The notes beneath the pieces were generated by a model. It saw only the letters and a program-made list of their open reading frames with translations. It was not told the DNA's origin and searched no databases. A stretch of DNA of 64,000 nucleotides from Struthio camelus (Eukaryota; Chordata; Aves; Struthioniformes; Struthionidae), in contig NC_090944.1 in NCBI RefSeq assembly GCF_040807025.1, positions 113,212,238-113,276,237 of the forward strand, written 5' to 3'. Every line of letters begins with the position of its first letter. Position 1 is the first letter of the stretch. Positions 16,701 through 30,179 of this stretch are shown in pieces. Position numbers and translations under genes: made by a program.

Positions 16701-17170
16701 CGGTTGCAGCACTTTTCACCCCAAACCCATGATGCAGGGCTCTTGCGAATAAAAGGCCTAAAGGTCCATGCTGGAGCGGGAGCTGACCTGATACTGTTCT
16801 AGAGGCCTTCGAGCTGAGCCTGTATCTATCAAACTCTCAAAAACAATTACCTGAAAAAAGCCTTTCTCATATCATTACATCCTGTTAATTGGTGGGTCCT
16901 GATGTCTGTCACTCTGGCAACTCCTGAAGAGTCAAAATCCGGAGCAGGAAATGGCACGGTGAGTCAGGCTACAGAAATTCCATGTCATATGTCTGGAGAA
17001 AAAGGTTAATTTAATGGAAATTGGAGCAGGTGTAGCATACATGGGAAGTATGCTATTCAGGCTCTGTTGATCATGATCACAGGATATGACAGTGAGCAGA
17101 GAAATGCGAACTTACAAGCGGCATAACAGCAGAAAACAACAACATGGAGTCGCCAATAGGAAAAAGGTCT
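13761..17170. other. Intergenic, nothing gene-like
   Basis: An A-run lies near 14,313-14,326 and a perfect palindrome at 15,980 is listed separately. I see no coding or RNA gene. Confidence 0.45.
15980..16003. repeat. 24-bp perfect palindrome
   Basis: The 24 bases equal their own reverse complement with no spacer. Each half reads AAGAATATCCAT or its complement. The centre is CCATATGG, which contains the E-box-type hexamer CATATG. Confidence 0.9.
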
Positions 17171-17214
17171 ATTTACGATGGCTCTTGGCTATAGAACAGA
17201 GCTAGGTGAAACTG

Positions 17215-17415
17215 AATATTACAAATATCAGCAAGATCTGCTAGAGGGTGGAACAGCCTCCAGAAAGAAACTGGGAAAGCCTTTGCTTGAGCCATTTGAA
17301 ACTAGCCTGAACACGGTGCTGGGAGAGATACGCTACAGAGAACATTTCTGCAACTGCCATAGGGCTACAATGATCTAATAGCTCTTTCCCACCTTTAATC
17401 TCTGTGATCCTGTAG
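17215..17415 (+). mobile_element. CR1-like LINE, 3'-end fragment
   Basis: The order of segments matches the 3' end of CR1-type LINEs: GGAACAGCCTCC, then a GCTTGAGCCATTTGAAACTA-like segment, then an AATGATCTAATAG segment followed by CCACCTTTAATCTCTGTGAT. It is heavily diverged and 5'-truncated, as is usual for old CR1 copies in sauropsids. The family assignment is from memory of the consensus. Confidence 0.7.
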
Positions 17416-19070
17416 TTAATCATCACGTATTCATTGTGAAATCTCTGCTCAAACCATTTGTTAAGCCTCTATCTAACAAGTGAAATCATATATTCTCCAG
17501 TAAGATACAAGCCTAGGAGTTTGGATCTGAAATTAAGCCCCTAGTGGGCTTGGAGCCATGATTTTGCAGGGAAAAATTTGGGTCTGGGTTCAGACTCTGT
17601 ATCTCTGCAATGGGCAGACCTGAAATGCAGCTGCTTTGTTCCTGCCTCGTGCTTCTGCAAAAGCTGCTGCCAAGAGATACAGATAGTGTATCAGACAGTT
17701 TTTTTTTTTTTTTTTTTTTTTGCCCAGTGCGGTGGCAGTGACTACTAAGTACAACTAGCATCAGATCTCTTGGCCTTGACAGAGTTCAGAGAGCTCTTTC
17801 CTATGTTGTGTGCCCCCAACACACACACACAAACACACACATACACTTTCTGAGCGTAGAGGTTGGGACTATGCTGCTATAGAGAGAGCTGGCAGAAGAG
17901 AGCCCAGACCTTTTGCATGGCAAAGCCACCTTCCTGGAGCTGTAGGAAGCGCTTCCTCCGGTTTGTGAGCTGCAGAGTGTCTCGCACCTAGGTGGCAGAG
18001 GCAGCTGTGATTCAGAAATTTGTTTTTGTGACTCTAAAAGATGATTATGTGTCTGCTAGCAACCACCTGGCACTGTGTTCCTGGAGGCTTGCACAGCAAT
18101 TACTTCTGCAATTACTTGTGCACCACCCTGCTGGTTGTAAACTTTTAAGAATATCGCTGAAATAGCGCTGAGTTTTGAGCTGACAGGTTCCCAAGCTATG
18201 AACCATCACCTGAGCTGCAGGCCTGCCGCTCTGCCTCAGTTGCGGAGCAGGTGCAAAGTAAAGCAAATAGCTGTACGCTATAGCTCTCACGGCTCGTCAC
18301 CGGATGTTGTTGTCCGTAAGAGATGTGATGATGGCAGAGGGACAGCCAACAGCAGGATGCAAGGGCACAGAGACAGGGAAGAGGTGTGCAGTAACTAGTT
18401 CATGAATTCAAACAAGCATTTCTCTGAAATCTGCTGCCTCCTTCCTCTAACTCCAGCTACAGCACAGAGGCTGGACCAGTGGCTTCTCATTAGTTTCTGT
18501 CTTCTTCCTTCGCCTCGTCTCTAGTTTCACATCACCCTGCCTTTGATTTTCTTCAGGCAGGTCTCCTCCCTGATGGAGCTTTTCCATATATAGGGACTGT
18601 CCATATGCAGCCGCAGGGGCGGAGATGGCTGCCCTGTCCTTACTTGAACCACAACTTTCTGAACATTTTCATTACTAATTCCCTTTTTCTCACTGCATTC
18701 CCAGAGGGTCCTGATAGACAAATTGGATCACTCCTTTTGACTTCCATTGCACCTTTATTACTCACTCCATGGACCATAAAAAAAAAAAAATCAGTCTTTT
18801 ATGTAAAAGTTGATACTTTTTATCAGTGCTTCCCAAGATGAATATGACAGGATATGGATTCAGGGATGTACTAAGGTTTTGATGACTTTTCCATCCAGAT
18901 TATGCCCATTAGTAACATGAGCAGTTCCTGGGCATGAAGAGATAAGCTTCTTATGGGATTTTTTGCTGTGTCAAGCATGGGGAGCAGGTGAAGCTGGGGA
19001 AGCTGGAAGGAAGCAGTTTTGCCAGCAAAGCCTATCATTCTGATTTTTTTTTTCTTTCTGCAAAGAAACT
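17416..19070. other. Intergenic with poly-T tract and short (CA)n
   Basis: A run of 23 T occupies 17699-17721, and an impure (CA)n tract lies near 17,818-17,845. Nothing else is recognised. Confidence 0.5.
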
Positions 19071-19242
19071 TTTTCATGTGAAGTTTGCAAGTGAAGTTTG
19101 TAAGTGAGCTCATTTTTCTTCCCAGTGCTGCTTTTGGGGTGTGAAGGGGAGGCTTGGAGGAGGCGAGAGAGTTGGGTCTGGGGAACCAGAGCAATGCTGG
19201 GGACCCTGACCTCCAGGGAACTTCCAGCCCCCAGCTCACTGC
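19071..19242. repeat. Diverged direct duplication, copy A
   Basis: It aligns along its length with 20,541-20,710. Shared blocks include GTAAGTGAGCTCATTTTTCT and TGCTGGGGACCCTGA. The family is not recognised. Confidence 0.85.
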
Positions 19243-20540
19243 CTGTGACTACAGAAGAAAGACAGAGCAGCTGGCTATTCAGGGGCTGCTTCAGGAGAGG
19301 ACCTGCGCGTCTTTCTGTAGCTTCAGCAGACCAGCTGGTGAATGGCTAGAGAGAGGCTCTACGGAAAGAAGAAATAAAGTAAGAGCTTTGCCTTTCCTAG
19401 CCTTAATGATGGCCCAGAACGCTTACTGAAAGGGGAAGGAGAGGAAAACACAAAGAAAAAAAGAAATACAATTCAGTTATGCCTGGGAATAGAGTAAACT
19501 GAGATCAGCAACAAAGCAGCTTTTGAGCTAGCTGGGAGGATGCTGTAACATGCCAGGGTGTTTTGCTAGTAGTGCCTTTCAGGGCTGTGTTACGGCAAGT
19601 TATATTTTGCCTGGGCTACGTCCAGAGATGATCTTCCTTTTGCATTTCTTCTTTTTCTATTAATAAAATTTCTGCTGCATTCAGCTGCTGAGCAGGGGTA
19701 GTTTCTCTGCTTGCCTGGCATTTTTAAGCAGCGTAATCGGAAGAAAGGGTAAAGGAGCATAGTCCTAGGCAGAACAGGCAGAGGAGTGCATTAGCATCAT
19801 AGTGCTGCATCTGCCAACAGATGATGCTGGTTAGCAAAAGGTTATGAGCTAAAACCCACCCCAGTACTTTGAACTACCCTTCACAGCAACCCTGAAGAGC
19901 GCTATGCACATCCTTCCCAGTTAAGCTGTTCATTCCTGATCTGTGACTTTCCTGATCTCTTTCACGCGGGGTCCTTCTCTTCCAGTGCAGTCTTTCTGGT
20001 TTGATTCAGGAAAAAAAACTATCCTATTTAATTACATGATCTCTGGGCTGGAGGCAGAGATAGCTTCATCCTTGCAGACAGCTATGTTACAAACCCATGA
20101 ATTGCGGCCTCATGATAAGCTGGTGTTGAAATGGGGCTCTGTGCCCAGGGCAATCCTCAGATAATGGCCCCGTTCATCAGGAAGCATCATGAGTACCAGG
20201 TTAAGACTGTGGTGTCTGGGTAACTCTTTCTTTTCCTTGACATTGTTTCTCTTCTTTCTATACTATCATTGATCCAATTCATGATTTTCACTCAGGTAGT
20301 CAGACAGTCCTTTCTGAGGGGCTAAAATGAAGATTTTTGCTTTCTTTAATCCAGAGTTGTGCTGAGGGTGTGATGGCTGCCTCCAAACAAATGGTGACGC
20401 ACCAAAGCACACGAGCATCTCGGAGACTTCCGCCGCATTGAATGCATGATGCTGAAGAAACTGTAAAAGGAGACATGAAGTGTGGTAAATATATATATGT
20501 AAAGGCAGACCTTGTTTTTCTTTTTTTCATGAAGAAAGTT
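19243..20540. other. Intergenic spacer between the two duplicated copies
   Basis: There is no recognisable gene or element in this 1.3 kb. Confidence 0.45.
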
Positions 20541-20710
20541 TTCCATGACATGAAGTTTGCAAATGAGTTTTGTAAGTGAGCTCATTTTTCTTCCCAGCAC
20601 TGCTTTTGGAGTGTAAAGGGGAGGCTTGGAGGAAATGAGGCAGCTGCATCTGGGGAGCCAGAGCCTTGCTGGGGACCCTGAACTCCCCTTCCAGCACCCA
20701 ACTTTCTGCC
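20541..20710. repeat. Diverged direct duplication, copy B
   Basis: This is the partner of 19,071-19,242 in the same orientation, 1.47 kb downstream. Both share a T-rich flank on the left. The similarity fades on both sides. Confidence 0.85.
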
Positions 20711-23700
20711 AAACTCATCCAGGAACTGCTGCTCCCTTGTGGTGCAGGAGTTATTTCACAGAATGGCATGAGGATGTGGATGTGCGTACTAAGTGAAGGT
20801 GAAATTGAGACCTTTTCCTCAAGGTGCTGCAATGTTGAAATTTTTTGCTTTTAAAGGTTCCCTTACAGATTTGGGGCCTATGTCACTTGTGATATATGTC
20901 CAAGGTCAGAAATGGATCCTTCTTTCCTGGAAGTGAAATCCAGTATCTCAGTTCACAGCTGAGGGAAGTGTGGATTCACGTTGCAAGCTAGTCAGGCTGT
21001 TGCACCTCTGGAAGAGAGTTTTTGTTCTACAATCAGCATTACCAATATGTAAAATTTAAAAAAAGGAGGTATTTTGTAATCTCAGTGTTTGTAGGTGTCT
21101 GTGAAGAGTGTAAACCATATATACAAGTAGGCCAATGTGGAGCTGCTTCTGTTTTTAAAGGGGGTCTGGAATTATTTAACTTCTGCTGTCTCCGCAAATT
21201 CTTATTGTTGGCTGATAAATAATCATCACGTTACTGAGGAAAGTCTGCAGGACAGCCTGGGAAGTGGAGCGGGTGAGATGCAGATGGAGGTGAGGAAGGG
21301 CCTCGGCGCAAGGTGGGCAGAAGAAGGGAAGCTGGCCTCCCGCCTGGGTCCGCAGGGCTCCCTGTGCCAGGTGGCCACGAGCCGGGCGTCCAACACCACT
21401 GCTGGCCCTGGCTCTGCCACCTCGCCAAGGCCAGTCCTGCTGCTCACGGCCCCAGCAGCTCTGCCATCCCCACGGTGGTGCAGCCCCGGGCTCCTGCCGG
21501 GGCGTCCTGGGATCCTTCCCACAGTGCTCGCTTATGCAAGACACCGAGAGCTCTTGCTCTTCCAATTTATCCTCTAGATTCACAGCTGTAGTTAGGCATA
21601 GTGTTAAATAATATGCTAATCTGGGACTCCGCTGAAGTTTTAGTTTTGCAGATGGTTATGTTTTGTAACAGATACCAGCACGAAGCAAAATCCCAGATCC
21701 AAATACCACCCAGCTTTTAGATCTGAACCCTGTATCTTCACAACGCTTCTACTTAATCGTTAGTAAACTGGAACATTAAATGGCATCAAAGTGTGGCCAT
21801 GAGCTAGAGATTTTGTCGGGAAGGTTTAACCTTTGCAGTTTTGGAGCCAAAGCTTTGCGTAAAGGAGAAATTCTAGGGTAAATGTAAATAACACGCACGT
21901 CTGGAGGATTAGCTGTCTCTTGTCCAGAAATGCCACACCTTGTAATTAAAGAAGAGGCTGTTAGTATGCGACACAGGAATGTAGAGGGTGTGGACCAGCT
22001 CAGATTTACGGGCTATCAAGTTTATGAAAGAGCCTAAACGCTGTTTAGTGTTATAAAGGTGGTAAGACCTTTGTTCAGCATTGCCCCTAAAATCTGGCAA
22101 ACCTCTGACGGGAAAACACTTTGCAAGTACGCTCTTGCTAGAAAAATAATATATATAAGAAAAATCCAGTGGGGAAACTCCAGTAGCTTCTGAAATGACT
22201 GCTTTTCTTTGTGCACTGCAATGAGATAGTGGTGTATACCCTGAACATGAATGTGTGTGTGCAAGTTGCCTACTGTGAACTGGAAACTTTGAGTATTTTA
22301 ATTCACTATTACAACTGTTGGTTAAATGCAAGTGTATGAGTGAACTTCAGTGCCAAAATAAGTGCAACAAAAGCATTTCAGTACGTGGAAAATAATATCT
22401 GTGGTGAAGATTGGAATATAAGCACAGGGCTGAGGAAATTGATTTGGTCATGTCCTTTCCAGTGAGTTGCAGTACCTCAGGATATTTATAGCTTTGTAGA
22501 ATAATGAATATTAACACTTGTCATCTCACATCCAAAGTGTCATGTTAAAAAAGGGATTTGAACTCTAGAGATTAATGCAGTGAAAATTATGACAACATTT
22601 GGCTCAGTGAAAGAAAAGCTCTGAGATAACCATAAAAGGCTCAAAATGGGTTCAAACTCAAGGAAAGTGGGTGGGTTTTTTTTTTCCTCCTTTCCTTTTT
22701 CTTAAGGCAGGCCTTGGTGACTCTATGCTCCAAGCTGTCCTGTCCACATCTCAGATCTGGGTAAGGATCCACCTCCAGGACTCTTCTGCAGGTCAGTCTG
22801 ATAACAGCCAGTAAGTCTAGTAGTTTTGCAGTGATCTCAGTACTCGTGAATGGGCTGGAGAAGAGAACTGATTCAAGTGCACTAATAAGGTACTTGAAAA
22901 TAATCTGGGACCTGCATTTGCAAAGCCACATACACTAGCAGTTTGCATCAGGTCCCCCCACAATGAATGAAAACTAAGGAGAATTTGTTGCCCGGCTCGG
23001 TTGTCTTGAGAACATGCTGTTGTCTTCATTCTCTTGCATGGGGAAAAGTTTCATTTTTCAGAAAGAATCGCAGAAATCCCCTCCTCTCAAGGCAATCGGG
23101 TAAAGAGACATTAGCTACAGCGCTCTGAGTGAAGGAGGAGGAAGCTGATTCAGATATTTGGAGTCTGGAGGGCACCATTATAATTCAAAACCTGACCTCC
23201 AGTTGGATGGTGTTTCCCTTCCATGCTAGGGCTGGATTTGGTTGTGTCATTACAGGCACACTATTGTGAGGCAAGATTGTGCCCAGCTGCTACACGGGTA
23301 CATAAGTTGCTGGGAAAGCTGCAGGGAGCCTCTTCGTTGTGTGTTCCTGGACAGCGGCCAACCTACCAGCAAAGGTTGCCCGTTCCATGAAAAAGCACAG
23401 GGCTTGCTCCATCCCCCGGCAGCACCGCGACCAAAAGGTGCCCAAAGAGAGGTCAGAGAGGTAGGTCCAGGGTCCCAGTTTATGGGACAGAGCACACAAG
23501 GTGAGACAGAGAAGGAAATCTGCATGGACAATGACGATATAACAAGCAGTGCCTGAATGGGAGGGTACTGGAAACCATCTCTCAGGGACAACTTATGAGA
23601 CATGACGGAGCCTTTAATGAGGGAGCTGTCATCTAATTTCTAGTAATCTTTAGCAGTGTATATCAGTATGCCTCTAACTGATTTTTGCATGCATTTGCAA

Positions 23701-26179
23701 AAACTTCTGAAATTCGACTATAAGCTGGCCTGCCTCTGGCCAGCACGAGTCTTTGTGTGTGTTAGTTTGCATCAAATACAGCCTAATTCTTATGTAAAAA
23801 TTCCATGGGAAAATCCAGGAATGACTGCATAACTGATTTGGTACGGCACTGGGCTTTAATTGTTTTCAGATTTCAGTTTTCAAGGCCAAGAAGCCAAAAC
23901 CCTAAATAATGTTTCATTTCTATCCCTTTGCGATCGGAGTCTCTGTGGAATGCACAACTGTGGCACTCTCCGCTGCACAGAGAAAAGCACTTTCAGTGTC
24001 CCGCAGATGTCTGCTCAGTAGCTTCCATACGGCAAATTACTTGTTATTGGACCAGACTCCAGTCGTGCTTGTGCAATGCAATTGCAGTTGGGAGGAGGTA
24101 AGGCAATCACGACTAGAATCTGGCCCGTTGTGTCAAATAAACTCTCGACACACTTGAGTAGGGGTTTCAAGCTGAATAATGTTGCTGGAACGATTTCCAG
24201 CCCTCGGTCACACTGGTGCAGTCTCGCTTTTCAGCCGACTCGAATGGCTTGCAGGTTTGATAATAGGTTAAAAGTGCTCTGCCCTGAGTGCTGCGCTTGG
24301 ACGGAAAGCTGTGGGTATTACTGGCATCGGAAGAGCCTTTACTGGCCCAGTGCAATAAACTGGTGGTCTTAGTGAGGAGAAGGACCAGATAATTATAGAA
24401 ACTGAATCTTCCTCCAGAAATTGTTCTCTGGTCAAGGCTGAAATACTTTGGCAGGGGCAGCTTCCTCAGTGTCTCTTGAGCTCTGAATTTTTTGTGGCTA
24501 ACGAGAACACTCCATTCACTTGGAGTTATGATCCACCAAGCTTTATTCTGTTTTCTATTTATAGTATTTTCCTTGTCATTTTTTGTGCGACTTCTGTGTA
24601 TATGTCTGAAACAAAAAAAGACCAGATTTTAAATTTAGATTCTGTAGTCCAGTCATGTCAGCACTGGTGTCTACACAGCCTGGCTCAATGCCCACTTGGT
24701 TTCATGCTGGTGGCACTAAGATGTGAGCAGGATATATTTTGTGGTGGAGTTGACTAATGGTTGGAAACTGTTCCTCACATTTGAAACCAGATTTTGAGAT
24801 GCTTCTGATGTAACTGTGCTGGGTTCAGGTGAGGGACACCTGCCTAGCTCTGCTGAAATGAGGTCCAGCCAGACACACGCAAGCTCCCGAGAGCTCACCT
24901 GAGGATTCCCTAAGCTTTAGAGACCTCTGTCTTATTTAATTAAAATCTTTGAAGTGAATCAAACTTTTGTCCTATTAAGAAAGGCAAAATTTTGACCTAA
25001 AGCCTTTTAGAGGGGTACTTTAGTTAAAGAAGGGTTCCGGCAAGGTGTTAGGTGTTACAGTGTTAGGGCACTGGGTAGATATGGCAGAAATTGAGTGATC
25101 CTTGCTTTTCTGCTTTTGCCATACAGACAGTTGGGACACTGAAGTAAGAAGACATATTTTTTGGCTACCTTGTTTTAGTTTGCATTTTGCAAATCGTATT
25201 GGAAGCTCAGCTAATTTGGAAATGGCAGGAAACTCTGTTCTAGTTACAAAGAGACACTCACCATCTGCAGTCTAGCAGCACTTGCCAACTATATGTTGGG
25301 ACACAGCAGTCTAGGTGAAAGTGGTATCATCTGACCCTAATATATCTATTTCTCAGTTTATGGTGTTGTAAGCATGTCAACAGAGCAGCTCTCAAACATG
25401 GCACATTTTGAAACGAGTAAATTACAGCACTAATCTAATTGGTGATTTTGTTTTTCTGACCTACTTAATTAAAAAAGTCTCTAAAAATGGAAATGCTGTT
25501 TGGCTTAACGCGAAGACAGAGCTGGCTTTTTTTTTTTCCCAACATCTGTGTCCAGAAAGGAAGAAAAATCCTGTTTTGACTGGCCTTCCTCCACCAGTCT
25601 TTTTTTTTTTTTTCCCTCCTTGTCTAAAGCAAAGTAAGTTACATAAACATTCCACCTCCTTCCACAAATTGGCTGCAGTTTCTGAACAATAGCGTTACTG
25701 TGAAGAGACGAAAACCACAGACACACCCCACAACTGTTGGTCACACAGCCAAGGAGAACTAAAGACGCATTCTTTGAAAGTACCAAAAAGGAAATCCATG
25801 GTCTTAAGGCAAGACCTTTTATGTTATGTTTGGAAACGTTTCTCATCTCTCTCACTCTCTCTCTCTCTCTCTCTCTGCCCCCGCTTCTTCTTTAGCTTTC
25901 TTAGCTCAACATGTTTGCGAGGGCGAAATGGCTCTAGACAGAACTTTTTTCGCTGTCGAGATGTGTTGATAGCATTTGTCAGTACTCGCTAACCTGAGAC
26001 TGGATGGTGAAAGAAAATTGAAAAGCGGGATTTTAGAAAGAGGAAGGAAAACATGTTTCTAACGATGCCTTTGAGGCTTCCTCTAGACAAAAAAATATTT
26101 CGCTTGAAAGAAGAGGGAGGCTAAGACAGAAAGTTCTGTTTAAAACCCATAGTTCTTGGTTATAAAAGTAGTTATTCTC
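20711..26179. other. Intergenic, mostly featureless
   Basis: A GC-richer patch with open frames on both strands lies at about 21,290-21,530; its predicted proteins resemble nothing I know. A (CT)n tract is at about 25,850-25,876, and T-runs lie near 25,530 and 25,600. I see no gene. Confidence 0.45.
25850..25876. repeat. (CT)n microsatellite
   Basis: About 13 CT units with one preceding interruption (CTCACT). Confidence 0.85.
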
Positions 26180-26184
26180 TTCAA

Positions 26185-26215
26185 AGAACAATAACTCTGT
26201 AAAAACAATTGTTCT
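26185..26215. repeat. Inverted repeat with SOX-like ACAAT cores
   Basis: AGAACAAT at 26185-26192 and its exact reverse complement ATTGTTCT at 26208-26215 are spaced by 15 bases. Confidence 0.6.
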
Positions 26216-26229
26216 CTTCTCCGAAGCAT

Positions 26230-26765
26230 CTCAACACGTTTTCCAAGTGGGGCTGCAGAGCCCTCCGAGTCCGGGCTCGCCAGCTGGGGAGCCGGCGCGC
26301 AGGGAGGTCAGGCGATGCTGTCGGCGTCACGCTACGGCAGTAAATACACCCTGAATGACACTGCTCTGCTCCATCCGCGAGCCTGCACAGCCTCCTAAAC
26401 ACAAAATACCCAGCGGTTTGGCACTGCCTGCCCATGTTCCCTCTTGGAGGCTTCAGGATTACAATCTCAATGAAGGCAACGTCGCCGCTGATCTCGCTGG
26501 GAGTCACGCATGCCTAAAGTCAGCAAAATCGGGCGCGAGGAGCACATGAGAAAACGATGCCTGTAAACCACCGAGTAGGTGCCTGCTGGCTCCCTCGGTA
26601 TTGGTAAGCGTGTGAAATTGCAGCCTCACGCGCCGCTGCAAAGCCGAGGGAAGCAGCTCTCGCGCCGGCGCGAGGGCACGGTGCAGTTAGCCAGCTCGTC
26701 CTGGCAGCGGCACGCGCTCGAGTTACCCTCCTCGAGCAAGCCCGGCTCAGCTGGAGTCGCTCCGC
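26230..26765. promoter_or_regulatory. Orphan CpG-rich region
   Basis: CpG clusters at 26,255-26,340 and 26,625-26,760 include the 16-bp perfect palindrome CTCGCGCCGGCGCGAG at 26659-26674. No coding exon is visible nearby. Confidence 0.35.
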
Positions 26766-29700
26766 TGTAGTGAACAAATGTTATACTGTCTAAGAAGAAA
26801 AACAATCAAAATAGCTGTGCTACTGTCAAGGTAGCAGAGAGCATGTTCGTGTTTCTTCCAAAAAAAGAAACATTCAGAATAAACTTCAAATGCCAGAGGA
26901 AAAAAAAAAGGAACAAGCTTTGGAAAAACGAGGTGAATTTTTAGAAACTCAGGTGTATTCTCTGCAATTTTATTTTGTAGCCGTAACTTGCAATTATTTG
27001 TGTCGTGGCCCTGCTGAGACCTTTAGCTAGGATTGGGCCCCTCTAAGTCAAATAGTGTACACAAGCTGCTGCCAGGCTCCCGGCTTAAGACAGAGCACAA
27101 ACAAAGGAGGAGCAAAATGAAGTATTATAGTCAGCTAAGTGCTACTAAACCCCATGCCGTATATAAGCTAATCTGGTTTTTAGACCCTGCAGTGCCTGGT
27201 AGGTGCCGTAAGCAGCATGCGGACGGAAAAAGGTTAAGCTTTTTTCCTTTCGCCTGCCAAATCATTTCTCTACTCCACCCTTGGTGTCCAACTTTCCAAT
27301 CCCTGAGTCAGTGTCTGAAGTCAAAACAGCCAGCTGGGCCTCACTGAACCTTTCACTGTGGGAAAGCTCCGCTCAAAATGGCTGCATTGTTGCTCTGTAA
27401 TCTTATCCTGAGTGTTTAATATCCCCAGTAATTCACAGAATTTTCAGGACTGTGTTTTGGCCATAAGGCCTTGGGAAATGCTGACCTAAACGGTGTTAAG
27501 TTCTTGCTCTTACGCTATAAGGGAAAACATTATCGTGAAGTAAACTATCAATTTACTAACCACGTTAATATTTTTTACCTACCACCTCGAACAGAACACT
27601 GCAGAGTTAAACTACATACATACACTTTGTTTTCAGATTAATTCCTTAAAACAGAATCCAATAACCTGCTAAAATGAAAAATAGGACACTGGAAGTGCAG
27701 TACCTGTTGTAAAGAATGTGTCATAGTAACATCTCCTAATAGCGAATAGTTTGTCCCAAGAGTTTTTTTAACTGCCTTACAAAATTACTCATGGGCAAAG
27801 CATGCAGTATCTATTAACGTCTGAAGATCCTTATATAGGCAATAAAAAAGAAAAAAGGAAAAAAATGCGATTAAGAGTAGGATTACAGGGCATAGGAAGA
27901 ATCTGAGCGCAAGATCGCTCATATTAATTTGGGGGATGTTGTTGTGTTGTAGCAACACTTTCAAAATTTTTAGTATTGAGGTATGGCAACACCAAGGCGA
28001 TGTTTGAAAAAAGCCTAGAATCTCCAAATATCAAGAAATAGGAAACGTGGCACTTCAGTATGAGCAGTGTTTTGCATCTTGGGGGCTTGGGAGTGAGCTC
28101 TGGGAGAATTTGCTACGTGGCAGCCAGTTAAGAGTGGCTCCAGTTGAAGAGCTGACTTCAGTGTTGCTCGCTAGTCTCAAGCATGCCCTCGTTAGAGCAG
28201 ATGTCCAGGCAGGAATGGCCGCAGGCTGCCCTCAGCTTTGCAAGAAAACCTGAGGAGATTCCTGTTAGTACAGTCCTATTCTCAGCTATGAGCTGGGGGC
28301 CAGAAAGCCTACCTTTTATGCCAAGGTTTTAATATCAGACCAACATCGCGGCCAAGGTCTTTGAAGTTAGTTGCAGGGTGAGGTCACGTTCATGTACCTG
28401 TTGTACAAACCGCTCAGGCGTACAGGGGATGGCAGCCTTCGGGAGGGCTGGGAATCAACACTGAGATGTTGCCCAGCCAGGGCGGGGCGTTGAGGGGGGT
28501 GCAAAATCTCTAGGGTTTTGCTGGTTAGAAATGTTAATGAAATGGCTGTGATGACCTGCTTCTGTAAAGTTGTAGGAAAATCCCGTATTGGAGAAACTCT
28601 GAAAAGCTCTGGAGGTCTCCATTTTTTACAGGCGGGTAAGTACTGATGGCAAGTGAGTCTTCCAGCTGACAGCTGTAGCCTTCTGCTGTGGGATCTTGTG
28701 TCCTTGGTCTACAGATATTTCCATCCCTTTCCAAGTATTTCTCCTATATATGGCATTCTTTCAATGGTAAACATCTTTTGTCTATGGGAGATATGCACGT
28801 CTTTTAGTTAATCATACACCTTTTCAATCCAGTCTTGGGGATGGGAGCCAAGATCTTGAGATGTCTGATGACTGAGCATTGTTTTCTGTACTGAGTTTAG
28901 AGAATTAGGCAATAAGCATTGCATATGCACAATGCATGTATTGATGTATGTAAATGAGGCTCATGCTGTTAAATATATGATTGTGGAATATCTGATCTTC
29001 CCGTTTAGTTTTCTTCTTCCTCAGGGAAAGGAATCCGTTTTAAAAACCATGGATATCGGAAATACAGTTAACGTTTTCGCTGTTGCTTAGGCTGCATGAA
29101 AAATCACCACTAACTTGTTCCTCTACAATCCATTTTTTTGCACTCTTCATTTCCCCATTGCCTGTGAGTTTCCCCATCAGTCTGATCTTTCCCCATCAGT
29201 CTGTAGTTCAAGAGATAATTGTGTTACAGCTGCATAAAGAAAGAATGTCACAACTGTGGCCAAAGCAAATTATACCAAGAGATCTGTTGCTATCTGTTTT
29301 AAAAGAGTCAAAGCCCTTCCACAGCTATTTGCTTTGGCATTGGGCATGGCACTGTCCTTGGGCACTGCCTGAGGAACATGTAGATGCTGTACAGGCAATA
29401 CTTGTTAGGGGCAATCTGTTGGACAGGTCACAGAAATTGCGCAGCTAAGAATTCAAACCGATTAGACATATGTTTTTGAGGGAAATTGGAAATGAGGAGA
29501 TCAGTGAAGACAAATACTGCATTATGTATAAAAATCTGCGCCTTGGTTAAACCGAATTTCACAAGACAATAGGTCTTTATAGACTTCTTAATAGAGGAGA
29601 ATATTCCCTCCTGTTAACTTTTCCTGCTTCTCCTGTTCTTTGTACTGCGATAGCCCCAAGCATTCTTGCTGTCCAAGTCCAAGCAAGTCTCATAATCAGG

Positions 29701-30170
29701 CCTCACATGTCATAGCAAGGCCTCATCAGCTAGTGTAATGCTTAAATCTAAATTGCCCACCATACAAAATCATAGCAGCAGGTGACCCCTTGAGCTGGTC
29801 TGCTGGCACAGCTGTCCCTGGGTCACAGCTCAAGGATGCAAACATCTCTGGGGATATGTGAGTTTACTGGGCATGCTGCAAGCCCTAGGAAGGTAATTGC
29901 CTGACAGCCTCAGGGCCATCATGGTACTGAAAGACACACCTGAGGTCAAACCTGAGATTGTTGCCTACAGTCAGAGCAGGCTGGCTTCTGTAAACACCAT
30001 TTCTAAAAATACCTTTCCTAGTGCAAAGCTGTAGCCTGGTATACACATGTATTCACATAGTGGAAGGCAAACGTTCCTAACTTTCAAAAATTGCTGTATG
30101 TGTGAAAGGCAGTGAGCCAGTCTTGTGTAGCTGCCTGAAATCTTAATACCAAAGCTACCAGAGATGTACT
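26766..30170. other. Intergenic, nothing supported
   Basis: AT-rich sequence. The part from about 29,760 to 30,170 may contain decayed sequence continuing the gypsy relic on the - strand (RNase H part), but the match is too weak to call. Confidence 0.4.
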
Positions 30171-30179
30171 CCTGAGAGA

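Noticed and set aside
21137-21591. Overlapping open frames on both strands in a GC-richer patch
   Set aside because: No protein family is recognisable, both strands are equally open, and there are no convincing splice sites.
28900-29800. Possible RNase H or integrase of the gypsy relic
   Set aside because: Only scattered short similarities were seen in changing frames. The zinc-binding and D-D-E residues of integrase could not be placed.
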